64,000 bases of DNA, taken from assembly GCF_024320865.1 (NCBI RefSeq), contig NZ_JANDBD010000006.1, positions 1 through 64,000 on the forward strand. The letters are read 5' to 3'. The position numbers and the translations under genes are program-made. Shown piece by piece: positions 53,593 through 62,370 of the stretch. The stretch comes from Mycolicibacterium arenosum. Its GTDB lineage: Bacteria; Actinomycetota; Actinomycetes; Mycobacteriales; Mycobacteriaceae. Positions within the stretch are counted from its first letter, which is position 1; every line of letters starts with the position of its first letter. Under the pieces are notes generated by a model that had not been told where the DNA came from, searched no databases, and saw nothing but the letters and a program-made list of their open reading frames with translations.

Positions 53593-54162
53593 TCAGCGCA
53601 CTCCCTGGAAGACGATCTCCAGAACGCCGTCGAGGTACTCGGGTTCGAGTGGCATCGCGTGGATCAGCCGGTACTCGACGACCCCGTACAGCAGGTCGCG
53701 CATGGTCTGCCAGTCGGCGTCGGCGCGCATCTCACCGCGCTGCTGTGCCCGGGCGGTGCGGGCGCGGAAGTCCTCGATATTGGGTGCGATGATCCGGTCG
53801 AAGAGAGCGCGCAGGAGGTCGGGGTCGGATTGGCCGGCGGCGATCAGACACCGATATGCCGGGCCGAAGCCGGTGGTCGTGATCAACTCCAGGATCGCCG
53901 CCAGCTGGGTCCGGATGTCGGCGACGAAGTCGCCGGTGTCGGGGAGCGCTACGACGGCGCTGAGGCTTTCGGTCGCGGCTTCGAGGATCACCGCACCCTT
54001 GGACGGCCACCAGCGGTAGATCGTCTGCTTGCCCACGCCCGCCTGCCTGGCGATCGCTTCAATCGAGATGTGGTCGTACCCGAGCTCACCGATCATCGAG
54101 ATGGCCGCGTCGAGGATGGCGCGGCGAGATTGCTCGTTGCGGCTGGCAGGCACATGGCACAC
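53593..54162 (-). CDS. TetR-family regulator beside the LuxR gene
   Basis: A 189-residue TetR protein. HTH: ISIEAIARQAGVGKQTIYRWWPSKGAVILEA at residues 33-63, with the RWWPSK motif typical of AcrR/Rv1255c-like regulators. GTG at 54162 is used. A 24-bp palindrome (54184-54207) lies 22 bases upstream, a clear autoregulatory operator in the region shared with the divergent LuxR gene. Confidence 0.9.
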   Translation of the reverse strand: MCHVPASRNEQSRRAILDAAISMIGELGYDHISIEAIARQAGVGKQTIYRWWPSKGAVILEAATESLSAVVALPDTGDFVADIRTQLAAILELITTTGFGPAYRCLIAAGQSDPDLLRALFDRIIAPNIEDFRARTARAQQRGEMRADADWQTMRDLLYGVVEYRLIHAMPLEPEYLDGVLEIVFQGVR

Positions 54163-54183
54163 CGTAGACGAGCGGATGCCGAA

Positions 54184-54207
54184 TCAATACGGTACGTTTC
54201 GTATTGA
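54184..54207. promoter_or_regulatory. TetR operator (TCAATACG-N8-CGTATTGA)
   Basis: Perfect 8-bp half-sites with an 8-base spacer (gtacgttt), centred 33 bases upstream of the TetR gene and about 125 bases upstream of the LuxR start. The length is right for a TetR dimer, so the divergent genes are probably co-regulated. Confidence 0.85.
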
Positions 54208-54320
54208 CGCATTGCGTGTCGTTTCACTTCGTCTGGGTAGCCGGCGCGGCGCTCCGAACCGAGGCGTTGATCGCAGTGGTCAGAACGGATTCGCGCCACC
54301 TCGGGAAGGGAAGTGCGCCC

Positions 54321-57116
54321 GTGTCCATCGAACTGGTCGATCCAGACGAAGTCGTCCGGCTCCGGATTGAGGGGAGAGGCGCGGGGCTGCTCGGTCGACG
54401 CGCGGAATCTGCCGCGATCGGCCGCCTCCTGGCCGAGGCGTCGGCGGGGCGCAGCGGGGTGCTCGTCGTACGGGGGGAAGCCGGCATCGGAAAGTCTGCG
54501 CTGCTGCAGCACGCCCGCGACGCCGCACTCTCATCGGGGTTTCGAGTCGAGTCCTCGGTCGGGGTCGAAGCCGAGACCCAGTTCGCCTTCGCCGGCCTGC
54601 ACCAGCTGTGCGCGCCGTTACTCGACGGCTTCGACACGTTGCCGGACCCGCAGCAGAACGCCCTCGGCGTCGCGTTGGGCCGCCGGGCCGGCGCCGCGCC
54701 GGATCGGTTCCTGGTCGGGCTGGCCGTCCTCAACCTCCTCGCGGAGTCGGGCCCGATGCTGTGCCTCATCGACGACGCGCAGTGGCTGGACCAGGCCTCC
54801 GCGCAGGTTCTCGCGTTCGTGGCGCGGCGGGTGGAGGCCGAACGGCTGCTGCTGATGTTCGCAATGCGAGACCCCCTTAACAGCGCAGGGGATCCGCTGG
54901 CCGGGTTACCCGAGTTGCGCCTCAGCGGGCTGGAGGATGGCGATGCTCGGACGCTGCTGACCACGACTGTGTGCGCACCGCTCGACGAACGGGTCCGCGA
55001 CCGCATCGTCGCCGAGGCGCGCGGTAACCCGTTGGCGTTGCTGGAGCTTCCAACCAGCATGCAGTTGGCTGGTGGCTTCGGACTCCCCGACGCCACGAGC
55101 GTCCCGCGCCGAATCGAGGAGAACTTCGCGCGGCGCTCGAAGAGCCTTCCGGCCGAGACGCAGCAGCTGTTGTTGGTGGCGGCCTCCGAGCCGACCGGCG
55201 ACGCGGCACTGCTGTGGCGCGCCGCCGATCACCTGGGTATCGACCGCGAGGCGGCCGCGCCCGCGGAAACCGCAGGGCTGCTCGAGATCGACACCCGAGT
55301 TCGGTTCCGTCATCCGCTGGTGCGCTCGGCGGTTTACCGTGCCGCCACCGCACCGGAGCACCGTCGGGCCCACTACGTCCTGGCTGCCGCCACCGACCCA
55401 CAGGCCGAGCCGGACCGCCGCGCGTGGCATCGCGCGCAGTCGGTGCTGGGTACCGACGAAGAGGCCGCCGCGGAACTGGAGCGGTCGGCCGATCGTGCGT
55501 TGGCCCGCGGTGGGTTCTGTGCCGCGGCTGCGTTTCTCGAGCGCGCGACCGACTTGACGCCGGAGCCCGCTCATCGGGCGAGACGCGCACTGGATGCCGC
55601 CAGCGCCAAGCACTGTGCCGGTGCGCCCGAAGCCGCCCTGGCCCTGCTGGACAGTGTCGACGCCGGGCGGCTGGACGCGTTGCACCGCGCCCGCCTGGAA
55701 CTGCTCCGCGCGCAGATCACCTTCCACCTCACCCAGGGCAGCGAGGTTCTGAGGATGCTGCTGGGCGCCGCTCGGATGTTGGCTCCCCTGGATCCCTCGC
55801 TCGCTCGGGAAACCTACCTGCAGGCGTTCGACGCGGCGACCATCACCGGGGATTCGGGTCGCGAACCCGGCCTGGCGGAGATCGCCGAAGCTGTCAGGGC
55901 CGCACCCCCGCCGCCCGAGCCGCCAGGACCGGCGGACCACTTGCTTGACGGGTTGGTCGCTGTGCACACAACCGGATTCGAATCCGGGGCGCCCATCCTC
56001 AAGCACGCCCTGGACGCGTTCCGTGAAGGCGTGTTCCCGGTCGAGACCGTCCGAGCGGGCGATGCGGGTAACTGGCTGTGGTTGGCTACGCGGACGGCGT
56101 CGGCGTTGTTCGACGACGAGCTGCTCATTGTGTTGGCTGATCGCTACGTGCGATCAGCACGCGACGCCGGTGCCCTCGCCGCGCTGCCCGGTGCGCTGGT
56201 CACTGCGACGTGTACACGGATCTACGCCGGTGATCTGTCGCGCGCCGCCGAGTTCGCGGACGAGGCTGCCGCGATAGCGAACGTGTCCGGCGCGATGCCT
56301 CTGAGCTACGCGAGAACGTTGTTGGATGCCTGGCGTGGAGATGATGCGGAGGCCACCGCTGGCTACGACGGCGGTGCCTGCGAGGCGACGGAACGCTCGC
56401 GGGGTGCCGACGCCACGATAGCCATGTTGGCGAGCGCGGTGCGTCACAACGGTAGCGGCAACTACCCTGTTGCGCAGAAGGCCGCTGCCTACGCCAGTGA
56501 CGCGTACGAACCTGCGATCAAGTGGCAGGCGCTTTACGAGCTCGTCGAGGCGGCCAGCCGCGCCGGCGATACTGAATCGGCCTCTCGCGCAATGGAAGAA
56601 CTCAGCCGGAGAGCGATGGTCTGCGATACCGAATGGGCGTTCGGTATTGCTGCGCGCTCACGAGCGCTGACCAGCACCGGTGTGGAAGCAGAAGGCCACT
56701 ACCGCGAATCGATCACGCGGCTGCAGCACTGCCGAATGGACGCGTTCCTCGCTCGCACCCACCTCGTGTTCGGTGAGTGGCTACGCCGGGAAGGTCGCCG
56801 CACCGATGCACGTGAACAACTCCGCACCGCTCACGCGCTGCTAGCCGACATGGGCGCTGAGGCCTTCGCGGCTCGAGCCGCCCGCGAGCTACGCGCCACC
56901 GGCGAGCGTGCACGCAAGCGGACCTCCCGACCCAGCGACGCGCTCACCGCGCAAGAGCTGACGATCGCGAGACTCGTTGCGACCGGCGCCACCTCCCGTG
57001 AGGTCGGGCAACAGCTCTTCCTGAGCCCGCGCACGATCGAAGCGCACTTGAGAAACATCTTCCGAAAACTCGGCATCACCTCCCGCCGACAACTGAAGGA
57101 AATTCACCTGCCCTGA
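54321..57116 (+). CDS. Large ATP-binding LuxR-family regulator (LAL/MalT-like)
   Basis: A 931-residue protein from GTG at 54321, with GGAAGGGAAG upstream; a TTG at 54204 is unlikely because it sits in the operator. The N-terminal P-loop ATPase domain (LLGRRAES, Walker A GEAGIGKSAL near residue 70, Walker B CLIDDAQWLD near 155) is followed by helical TPR-like repeats (about 370-840). The C-terminal LuxR HTH (LTAQELTIARLVATGATSREVGQQLFLSPRTIEAHLRNIFRKLGI) is at about 870-925. Such regulators sense a small inducer through the repeats and activate transcription. Its targets are not evident. Confidence 0.93.
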   Translation: MSIELVDPDEVVRLRIEGRGAGLLGRRAESAAIGRLLAEASAGRSGVLVVRGEAGIGKSALLQHARDAALSSGFRVESSVGVEAETQFAFAGLHQLCAPLLDGFDTLPDPQQNALGVALGRRAGAAPDRFLVGLAVLNLLAESGPMLCLIDDAQWLDQASAQVLAFVARRVEAERLLLMFAMRDPLNSAGDPLAGLPELRLSGLEDGDARTLLTTTVCAPLDERVRDRIVAEARGNPLALLELPTSMQLAGGFGLPDATSVPRRIEENFARRSKSLPAETQQLLLVAASEPTGDAALLWRAADHLGIDREAAAPAETAGLLEIDTRVRFRHPLVRSAVYRAATAPEHRRAHYVLAAATDPQAEPDRRAWHRAQSVLGTDEEAAAELERSADRALARGGFCAAAAFLERATDLTPEPAHRARRALDAASAKHCAGAPEAALALLDSVDAGRLDALHRARLELLRAQITFHLTQGSEVLRMLLGAARMLAPLDPSLARETYLQAFDAATITGDSGREPGLAEIAEAVRAAPPPPEPPGPADHLLDGLVAVHTTGFESGAPILKHALDAFREGVFPVETVRAGDAGNWLWLATRTASALFDDELLIVLADRYVRSARDAGALAALPGALVTATCTRIYAGDLSRAAEFADEAAAIANVSGAMPLSYARTLLDAWRGDDAEATAGYDGGACEATERSRGADATIAMLASAVRHNGSGNYPVAQKAAAYASDAYEPAIKWQALYELVEAASRAGDTESASRAMEELSRRAMVCDTEWAFGIAARSRALTSTGVEAEGHYRESITRLQHCRMDAFLARTHLVFGEWLRREGRRTDAREQLRTAHALLADMGAEAFAARAARELRATGERARKRTSRPSDALTAQELTIARLVATGATSREVGQQLFLSPRTIEAHLRNIFRKLGITSRRQLKEIHLP

Positions 57117-57124
57117 CGGCAAGC

Positions 57125-57175
57125 CGATCGAGACGCCGTGACGGAGCCGGCCACGAAGGGTTTGCGTCTCGATCG
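57125..57175 (+). terminator. Hairpin downstream of the LuxR gene
   Basis: Perfect 12-base arms CGATCGAGACGC (57125-57136) and its complement (57164-57175) enclose an inner CGTG...CACG pair. It starts nine bases after the LuxR stop and is likely its terminator. No T-run is present, as is common in mycobacteria. Confidence 0.6.
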
Positions 57176-57692
57176 ACGCACACGTCAGGCGGCTGGAGTC
57201 ACCGAGACCTTCCCAAACCGAGATCACGGTAGCGCGCATTCGGGTAGTTCCGGGTGCATCGGTAAGTTGACCGAGGGCGCGCATGCCCTGTCCGGATAAG
57301 TACGGACCTTCCATTTCAGTTCGAGGATCTTGAGCGAGATGACCTGTGTCAGCTTCGAATCACATTGTCCCCAGTGTGATTTAAGGACCGATGCAGACGA
57401 TGGCGCGTGATGATTTCCCCTTGCGGCGGCTAGCGGAACCTGGCCAATCGTCGTTGCCACTGGGACTGCTCCGGCCGACGTCGTGAGGATGAGGGTGCGC
57501 TGCATGCAGGTCATCAGGTCGGAACGAGTAAGGGGCTGACGACCATGTGGTGTCCGGGGTCGGTGTCGTTGGTCGGCGCCGCGTGTCGGCGTTCTCGCTA
57601 CCCCGCCGAGCGGACGGGGGATCCCCACCGGCCGCCCATGGGGCTCATGGTGACGAGGATCCTTCCTTGACGAAGGGCGTCCGCCCGCGCCG
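57176..57692. other. Gene-poor stretch without a supported feature
   Basis: These 517 bases hold no gene I can support. One minus-strand open frame (57224-57628) encodes a sequence with a normal amino-acid spread near its end (LILTTSAGAVPVATTIG and KLTQVISLKILELKWKV) that resembles no family I know. The stretch 57300-57420 is less GC-rich than its surroundings, which could mark decayed or transferred DNA. Confidence 0.5.
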
Positions 57693-58613
57693 CTAGCCCG
57701 CCAGCCGCAGGGATCCGACCATCCTGTCGATCACGCCGGTGTCGGGGGCACCCCGATAACCCGTCGACACGACGAACATCACCGAGCCCGGTTGTCCTGC
57801 AACGGTGGTAGCGATCATGACGTGCAGGGCGTTCGGTGAGTTGCAGTTCTCGGGTGCGATGCCGGTGACGGTGGCGACGACCTCGACGGCGGGCGCTCCC
57901 GCGACCGTGAGATCGCGGGGAGGGCTCAGTGAGACGTCGGGGACGACGCCGCTCTCCGAGGTGTAGATGTCCTTGACGGTGGCGGTCTCGTACTCGACGG
58001 CCTGGTTGATGTCGGGGGTGCTCTTGGCGCCCGGAACTCCCGAGACCGCAAGCGAATTACCGTCCGGGCAGGAGGAGTTCGGCAGTTCGGCCGCTCCGCT
58101 CATGGTTCGAATGGGACAAACCCCGAACGGGCTCTCGGGCGACTCCGGGCACTCCTTTTCCCAGCCGACGAGGGTGGTGCACGTCAGCACCTCCCATTCG
58201 GGCGGTACGTCGTAGATCAACCCTCTCGGGCTGACGACCTGTTTCCACCCCGCAGGGGTCTGCGGACCGGGGGTGCCGACGCGGCCGTCGCAGTCCGCCG
58301 GTGCCGGTGCCGGAGTGGACGTCCTGGTCGACGTGGTCCGGCTAGGGGTGGTCGAGCGCGGGGTGGCCTTCGTCATGGACGTCGTGGTGGTCGGCGCCGC
58401 CTGTTGCTCGTCGTCGCTCCCGACGAGTGTCCACACGATCACACCGACGGCGACCACCACGACCAGCATCGCGGCGACCGAGGTGAGAATCCACGGCAGG
58501 TTGCCGCGAGGCGGCTTGCCGTACGGCGGAGGCGTTCCCGGTGGCGGGGGGTAACCGTAGCCGCCGTGAGGGGGAAAGCCCTGGCCGGAGTTCCACGACG
58601 GTGGATAGGTCAC
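57693..58613 (-). CDS. Secreted or membrane-anchored Pro-rich protein
   Basis: A 306-residue protein. Residues 1-40 are a Pro/Gly/Tyr-rich cytoplasmic tail (YGYPPPPGTPPPYGKPP). One membrane helix (LPWILTSVAAMLVVVVAVGVIVWTLV, about 39-65) follows, then a Thr/Ser/Pro stalk (TTTTSMTKATPRSTTPSRTTS) and an extracellular domain with six or more Cys. This plan is common in mycobacterial envelope proteins of unknown role; I cannot name the domain with certainty. ATG at 58613 lies 99 bases from the end of malQ. Confidence 0.78.
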   Translation of the reverse strand: MTYPPSWNSGQGFPPHGGYGYPPPPGTPPPYGKPPRGNLPWILTSVAAMLVVVVAVGVIVWTLVGSDDEQQAAPTTTTSMTKATPRSTTPSRTTSTRTSTPAPAPADCDGRVGTPGPQTPAGWKQVVSPRGLIYDVPPEWEVLTCTTLVGWEKECPESPESPFGVCPIRTMSGAAELPNSSCPDGNSLAVSGVPGAKSTPDINQAVEYETATVKDIYTSESGVVPDVSLSPPRDLTVAGAPAVEVVATVTGIAPENCNSPNALHVMIATTVAGQPGSVMFVVSTGYRGAPDTGVIDRMVGSLRLAG

Positions 58614-58712
58614 AAATCCGCCTCTCGAGTCGAGCGTTGCCGTCGACCATCTTGCCTGGTGCGCGGACCCCGTCGACGCACCAGTTTTCGCGGGGACCGG
58701 CGATCGTCTGCG

Positions 58713-60707
58713 TTATTGGGGACGACCGCGAAACACCTCGGTGACGGCGGCGACGCGCGGATCGTCCTGCAGCTGTTCGAGACCGACCGGCAGTGGGAGC
58801 CGCCAGTTCGGGTACTCGTCGACGGTGCCGGGCAGGTTCGGCTGACGTGTTCCGCCCAGGACGTCGTAGGGGGAGATCAGCTTCAACCGGCTTGGTGCGG
58901 CGGCCAGCAGTCGGTGCATCGCGTGGATGATCGCGGCGTCGTCCGGTTGCACACCGTCGTCGGGCAGGAAACCCTCCGAGCGCAGCAGGCTCAGCCATTC
59001 GGCGCGTTCGTCCTGCGCGCGGGCCCGCTCCGCGGCGACGTCGTCGAGCAGGCCCAAGTCGGCACGCGCCCGCACGTGTTCGCCGCGGAGGAATCCCGCC
59101 GCCGTCGGGAGGTCGTGTGTCGACAGGCTGGCGGCGGCTCGGGTCGGCCACCGGGCCGCAGGTAGCAGGGGCTCGCCGGGAGCCGATACGTCGCGAGTGA
59201 ACCACCCCACCGCGCACCCCAGCATCTCGCTGTCGGCGAGAGCTTCGGTCACCTCGGGTTCGACGGTGCCGAGATCCTCACCGACCACGACCGCGCCGGC
59301 GCGATGCGCCTCGACCGCGAGCACCGCCAGCATCGTCTCGGCGTCGTAGTGGACGTACGTTCCGCGGTCGGGGGTGTCACCCGGCGGGATCCACCACAAC
59401 CGCCACAGACCCGCCACGTGGTCGATGCGCAGGCCGTCGGCGTGGGCGAGGACCGCGCGCAGCATGTCCCGCAGCGCGGCGTAACCCGTCGCGGCGAGGC
59501 GGTCCGGGCGCCACGGTGGCAGACCCCAGTCCTGCCCGCGGGGAGTGAAGTTGTCCGGCGGTGCACCGACCTTGACACCGGAGGCGAGGACGTCGGCCAG
59601 CGCCCACGCGTCGGCACCGTCCGCATCGACGCCGACGGCGAGGTCGTGCAGCACGCCGAGCGACATGCCGGCGGTGTGCGCTGCGGCGCGAACGGCCGTG
59701 AGCTGCTCCGCGCACTGCTGCTGCACCCAGGCGTGGAACGCCATCCGCGGGGCCAGTTCCCGCTGCGCGGACGCGACGGCCGAACCGGTGACGTCGCGAA
59801 GCGGTTCGGGCCACCGCGACCACCGGCCGCCGTGCCGCTCGGCGAGCGCGCAGTAGGTCGCCCAGTTCCGAAGCGCGTCCGGCGTACTCGGATCGGCGAG
59901 CGGGTCGGGCCGACCATCCGCACGCCAGAGCAGTTCCAGCGCATCGCGTTTGGCGGCCCACACCAGATCGTGGTCGATGCGGTCGGTGGTCGCCGACACG
60001 CGCAGTGCGTCGACCTCGGCGCGGGTGTCGGTGTCGGCTCGGCCGTACGCCTCGACGTCCTCGATGCGCAGCGCCAGGGGGTTCGCGAAGCGCCGGCTGG
60101 ACGGCGTGTACGGCGAGGGCTGCACGGGATGGGTGGGCCCCGGAGCGTGTAGGGGATTGAGCAGCACCGCTCCGGCACCGTGCTCGCGAGCGGTCCAGGT
60201 CACGAACCGCTGCAGATCGCCGAGGTCGCCGATGCCCCACGAGCGCGCCGACCTCAGCGCGTAGAGCTGCAGCATCCATCCCCACGTCGGCGCCGCGACC
60301 GGAAGTCGGGGTGGGGCCGCGATCACCGTGGCCTGCTGACCGTCCGCGGTGCGCAGTCGATACCAGCCGGGGGTGAGGTCGCCGGGCAGTTCGTCGCGCA
60401 GATCGGTGCGTTCACCGTTCTCCGCCACCAGGGCGACGGCGCCCGGAACCGGCCGCGGGAGTCCACCCACCCGGATCGCGATCGTCGGCGCGAGTACCCC
60501 CGCGCGCTGCCGCTCGGCCAGCTTCGCCAACTCGGCGCCACGGGCCGATTCGGTGGCGGCATCGACGTCCAGGAGGCCGAGGACGTTGATCACGACGTCG
60601 GCGGCGACGTCCACCGGCTCGCGTCGTTCGTTCCGGTAGGAGGTGGCCACCCCGTGGGCGGCGGCCAGCCGGCGCAGATCGTCTGGGATCGGTGGGGGGA
60701 GCGTCAT
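58713..60707 (-). CDS. malQ: 4-alpha-glucanotransferase (amylomaltase)
   Basis: A 664-residue GH77 enzyme that transfers alpha-1,4-glucan segments in maltodextrin and glycogen metabolism. The GH77 signature is present: the nucleophile Asp in LRIDHVAGLWRLWWIP near residue 420, acid/base Glu in VVGEDLGTVEPEV near 475, and SLSTHDLPTAAGFLRG near 530. The N-terminal LxLYALRSARSWGIGDLGDL segment is typical of the family. ATG at 60707 is the first start. A MerR-type regulator gene lies 124 bases upstream on the same strand. Confidence 0.94.
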   Translation of the reverse strand: MTLPPPIPDDLRRLAAAHGVATSYRNERREPVDVAADVVINVLGLLDVDAATESARGAELAKLAERQRAGVLAPTIAIRVGGLPRPVPGAVALVAENGERTDLRDELPGDLTPGWYRLRTADGQQATVIAAPPRLPVAAPTWGWMLQLYALRSARSWGIGDLGDLQRFVTWTAREHGAGAVLLNPLHAPGPTHPVQPSPYTPSSRRFANPLALRIEDVEAYGRADTDTRAEVDALRVSATTDRIDHDLVWAAKRDALELLWRADGRPDPLADPSTPDALRNWATYCALAERHGGRWSRWPEPLRDVTGSAVASAQRELAPRMAFHAWVQQQCAEQLTAVRAAAHTAGMSLGVLHDLAVGVDADGADAWALADVLASGVKVGAPPDNFTPRGQDWGLPPWRPDRLAATGYAALRDMLRAVLAHADGLRIDHVAGLWRLWWIPPGDTPDRGTYVHYDAETMLAVLAVEAHRAGAVVVGEDLGTVEPEVTEALADSEMLGCAVGWFTRDVSAPGEPLLPAARWPTRAAASLSTHDLPTAAGFLRGEHVRARADLGLLDDVAAERARAQDERAEWLSLLRSEGFLPDDGVQPDDAAIIHAMHRLLAAAPSRLKLISPYDVLGGTRQPNLPGTVDEYPNWRLPLPVGLEQLQDDPRVAAVTEVFRGRPQ

Positions 60708-60831
60708 CGGATTGCGACTCCGGCGGGGTGCGACACGTCGGCGTCATACCCACCTCGACGACATTCATGTCGCTGCAGGCGCGCGACGTCGACCGGTGCA
60801 GCGACGAGCCGCGCCGGATCGCGTCGGGCTG

Positions 60832-61125
60832 CTATCGCCGATGCTTCGCCCGCAGGGCGGTGTTGTCGTCCTCGAGGTCGAGGATGCGCGAGATTCCCGC
60901 GATGTTGACGCCATCGGCGACGAGGGCGGTGATTCGGGCGATGCGGTTGAGGTCGTCGGCGCTGTATCGCCGTGTACCTCCCGTGGTGCGGGCCGGGCTG
61001 AGCAGTCCGTGCCGTTCCCACAGCCGAATGGATTGGATGGCCGCCCCGGACAGTTCGGATGCGACGGAGATGGCGTAGACGGCCTGGCTCCGTGTCGGAT
61101 TCGTCCCGTCGTCGCCATCGCTCAT
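60832..61125 (-). CDS. MerR-family regulator, HspR-like
   Basis: A 97-residue protein with one MerR DNA-binding domain: VYAISVASELSGAAIQSIRLWERHGLLSPARTTGGTRRYS at about residues 16-55, then a short dimerisation helix. The sequence resembles HspR, but it lacks that protein's C-terminal extension and no chaperone gene is nearby. ATG at 61125 is used. The region upstream (61126-61314) is AT-rich and carries a dyad CTATGTC-ATCA-GACATAG, which may be its operator. Confidence 0.85.
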   Translation of the reverse strand: MSDGDDGTNPTRSQAVYAISVASELSGAAIQSIRLWERHGLLSPARTTGGTRRYSADDLNRIARITALVADGVNIAGISRILDLEDDNTALRAKHRR

Positions 61126-61197
61126 CTGCGGTGTGTCCTCCGGATCGGAAATTTCTCGGGATGTGCTTGCGGTGATGCTATCCGAGAGTTATAAAAA

Positions 61198-61215
61198 CTA
61201 TGTCATCAGACATAG
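61198..61215. promoter_or_regulatory. Dyad CTATGTC-N4-GACATAG upstream of the MerR gene
   Basis: A perfect 7-bp inverted repeat inside an AT-rich patch (61187-61220) between two divergent genes. It lies 73 bases upstream of the MerR ATG and about 100 bases upstream of the small gene at 61315. It could be the MerR site or a divergent promoter element. Confidence 0.5.
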
Positions 61216-61314
61216 ATGATCTGTACCACAGGGAAAAGAAATGGAGCGAAGGGGTTCGACACCACGTGAGAAACGCTTGATCGGCCGGGAAAGCTGACGG
61301 AGGGAAGGACGGTG

Positions 61315-61617
61315 ATGAGGCACTACACGGTGGCGGCGCCGGCGCCGCAAACACCCGAGGAGGCGACACGACAGCAGTGCGGGCTGCTGCCGGATGACGA
61401 CCCCTCGGTGACCGTGCTGTTCGCCGAAGTCGACGCCATCCTGTGTGCGGCGGCTGCTGCCTGCTCGCCCCGTCGGCCACCGGCGCCACCAGCGGCCGGG
61501 TGCGTCCTGCGCGGACCCCGGCCGGCTGGTCGGACCTCGATGAGGACGCGGCGACGGTGGACCTCGCCCGTCGGCGACGTCCTCGCCGTCCAGCGCAGCC
61601 CCCCGAAGGACGAGTGA
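61315..61617 (+). CDS. Small mycobacterial hypothetical protein (PPAPP...VLAVQRSPP type)
   Basis: A 100-residue protein. It matches a family of small mycobacterial proteins I recognise by pattern only: a middle segment DDDPSVTVLFAEVDAILCAA, a PRRPPAPPAAGCVL stretch with conserved Pro and Cys, and a C-terminal VLAVQRSPP. Their function is unknown. ATG at 61315 follows GGAGGGAAGGA, a strong ribosome site; a GTG one codon upstream is an alternative. Confidence 0.65.
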   Translation: MRHYTVAAPAPQTPEEATRQQCGLLPDDDPSVTVLFAEVDAILCAAAAACSPRRPPAPPAAGCVLRGPRPAGRTSMRTRRRWTSPVGDVLAVQRSPPKDE

Positions 61618-61944
61618 CTGTCGAGAAATCGACGATCGGTGTCCTCTGCGGCCACGGCTGGGATCGTCCGGCCGTGGCCGCAGCGTATTCGCGTGGCGGA
61701 GAACAACGGGCGTCGCACGTGTCGCGAACGCGCTCGCCGCGGGTTACGCTCACGGAAGTCCCACGACTCTCGGCCGGTTGAGCACCACGCCAGCGAGAAG
61801 CAGCCTCATACCCACCTGAGCCGATTCGACGTCGACAATGAACTCTTCAGCTTCCCGTTCTGCAGTAGCGGTATTGGGGTGCGTTCGTGGCGCGGCGGTG
61901 TCGATGGCAGCGCACCCGGCCGGCAGGCGGTGAGGTGGGACGAC

Positions 61945-62205
61945 ATGGCTCTTCAACGCGAAGACGACCTCGCCTGGCGACTCGTCGAGGAACACCGAGA
62001 CCTTCTGACGGCCGAGGAGTGCACGGCGGTCTTCGTCGACCTCGGGATCGGTGAGTATCTCGCGGCCATCAGACGAGTCCTGAAATCCGTTGGTGCACAG
62101 GGTAAGACTCTGTCCGCGGCATCGGCGTCCGCGGTTCGCGCGTGGATCGACTGTTATGACGCCGACGCCGAGTTCGTCGAGTTGCTCGAAGGGGCGCGGC
62201 GGTGA
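61945..62205 (+). CDS. Small hypothetical protein
   Basis: An 86-residue acidic, mostly helical protein (ALQREDDLAWRLVEEHRDLL ... RAWIDCYDADAEFVELLEG). I do not recognise a named family. ATG at 61945 has GAGGTGGGA seven bases upstream, and codon bias is mycobacterial. Between it and the previous small gene (61618-61944) I see no gene, only its presumed promoter region. A strong hairpin follows at 62290-62322. Confidence 0.65.
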   Translation: MALQREDDLAWRLVEEHRDLLTAEECTAVFVDLGIGEYLAAIRRVLKSVGAQGKTLSAASASAVRAWIDCYDADAEFVELLEGARR

Positions 62206-62289
62206 CGGGTGCAATCCGCACGCCGCCGGGTGGCCGGCGACGCGAGCTTCGGCGAGCGCGCGCGTTCAGGGTTGGGTAGGTTCTTCCCC

Positions 62290-62322
62290 GCGGGGCCGCG
62301 GTGGACATACCTGCGGCCCCGC
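62290..62322. terminator. Bidirectional hairpin terminator
   Basis: Perfect 10-base arms GCGGGGCCGC (62290-62299) and GCGGCCCCGC (62313-62322) with a 13-base loop, placed between two convergent genes (62205 and 62371). This is a typical intergenic GC-rich mycobacterial hairpin. Confidence 0.75.
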
Positions 62323-62370
62323 GCCTTCAGTGTCAATCAGCAAGGGCTGCAGGTGGTCCGGACATCATGA

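Noticed and set aside
54204-54320. Upstream TTG start for the LuxR gene
   Set aside because: It falls inside the TetR operator. The GTG at 54321 has a proper ribosome site just before the conserved region.
57224-57628. A 134-codon minus-strand open frame
   Set aside because: No family recognised, no good ribosome site. It is kept only as a comment on the gene-poor gap.
61443-61781. A second open frame overlapping the small gene at 61315
   Set aside because: The 61315 frame has the recognised PPAPP/QRSPP pattern and the ribosome site; this one has neither.
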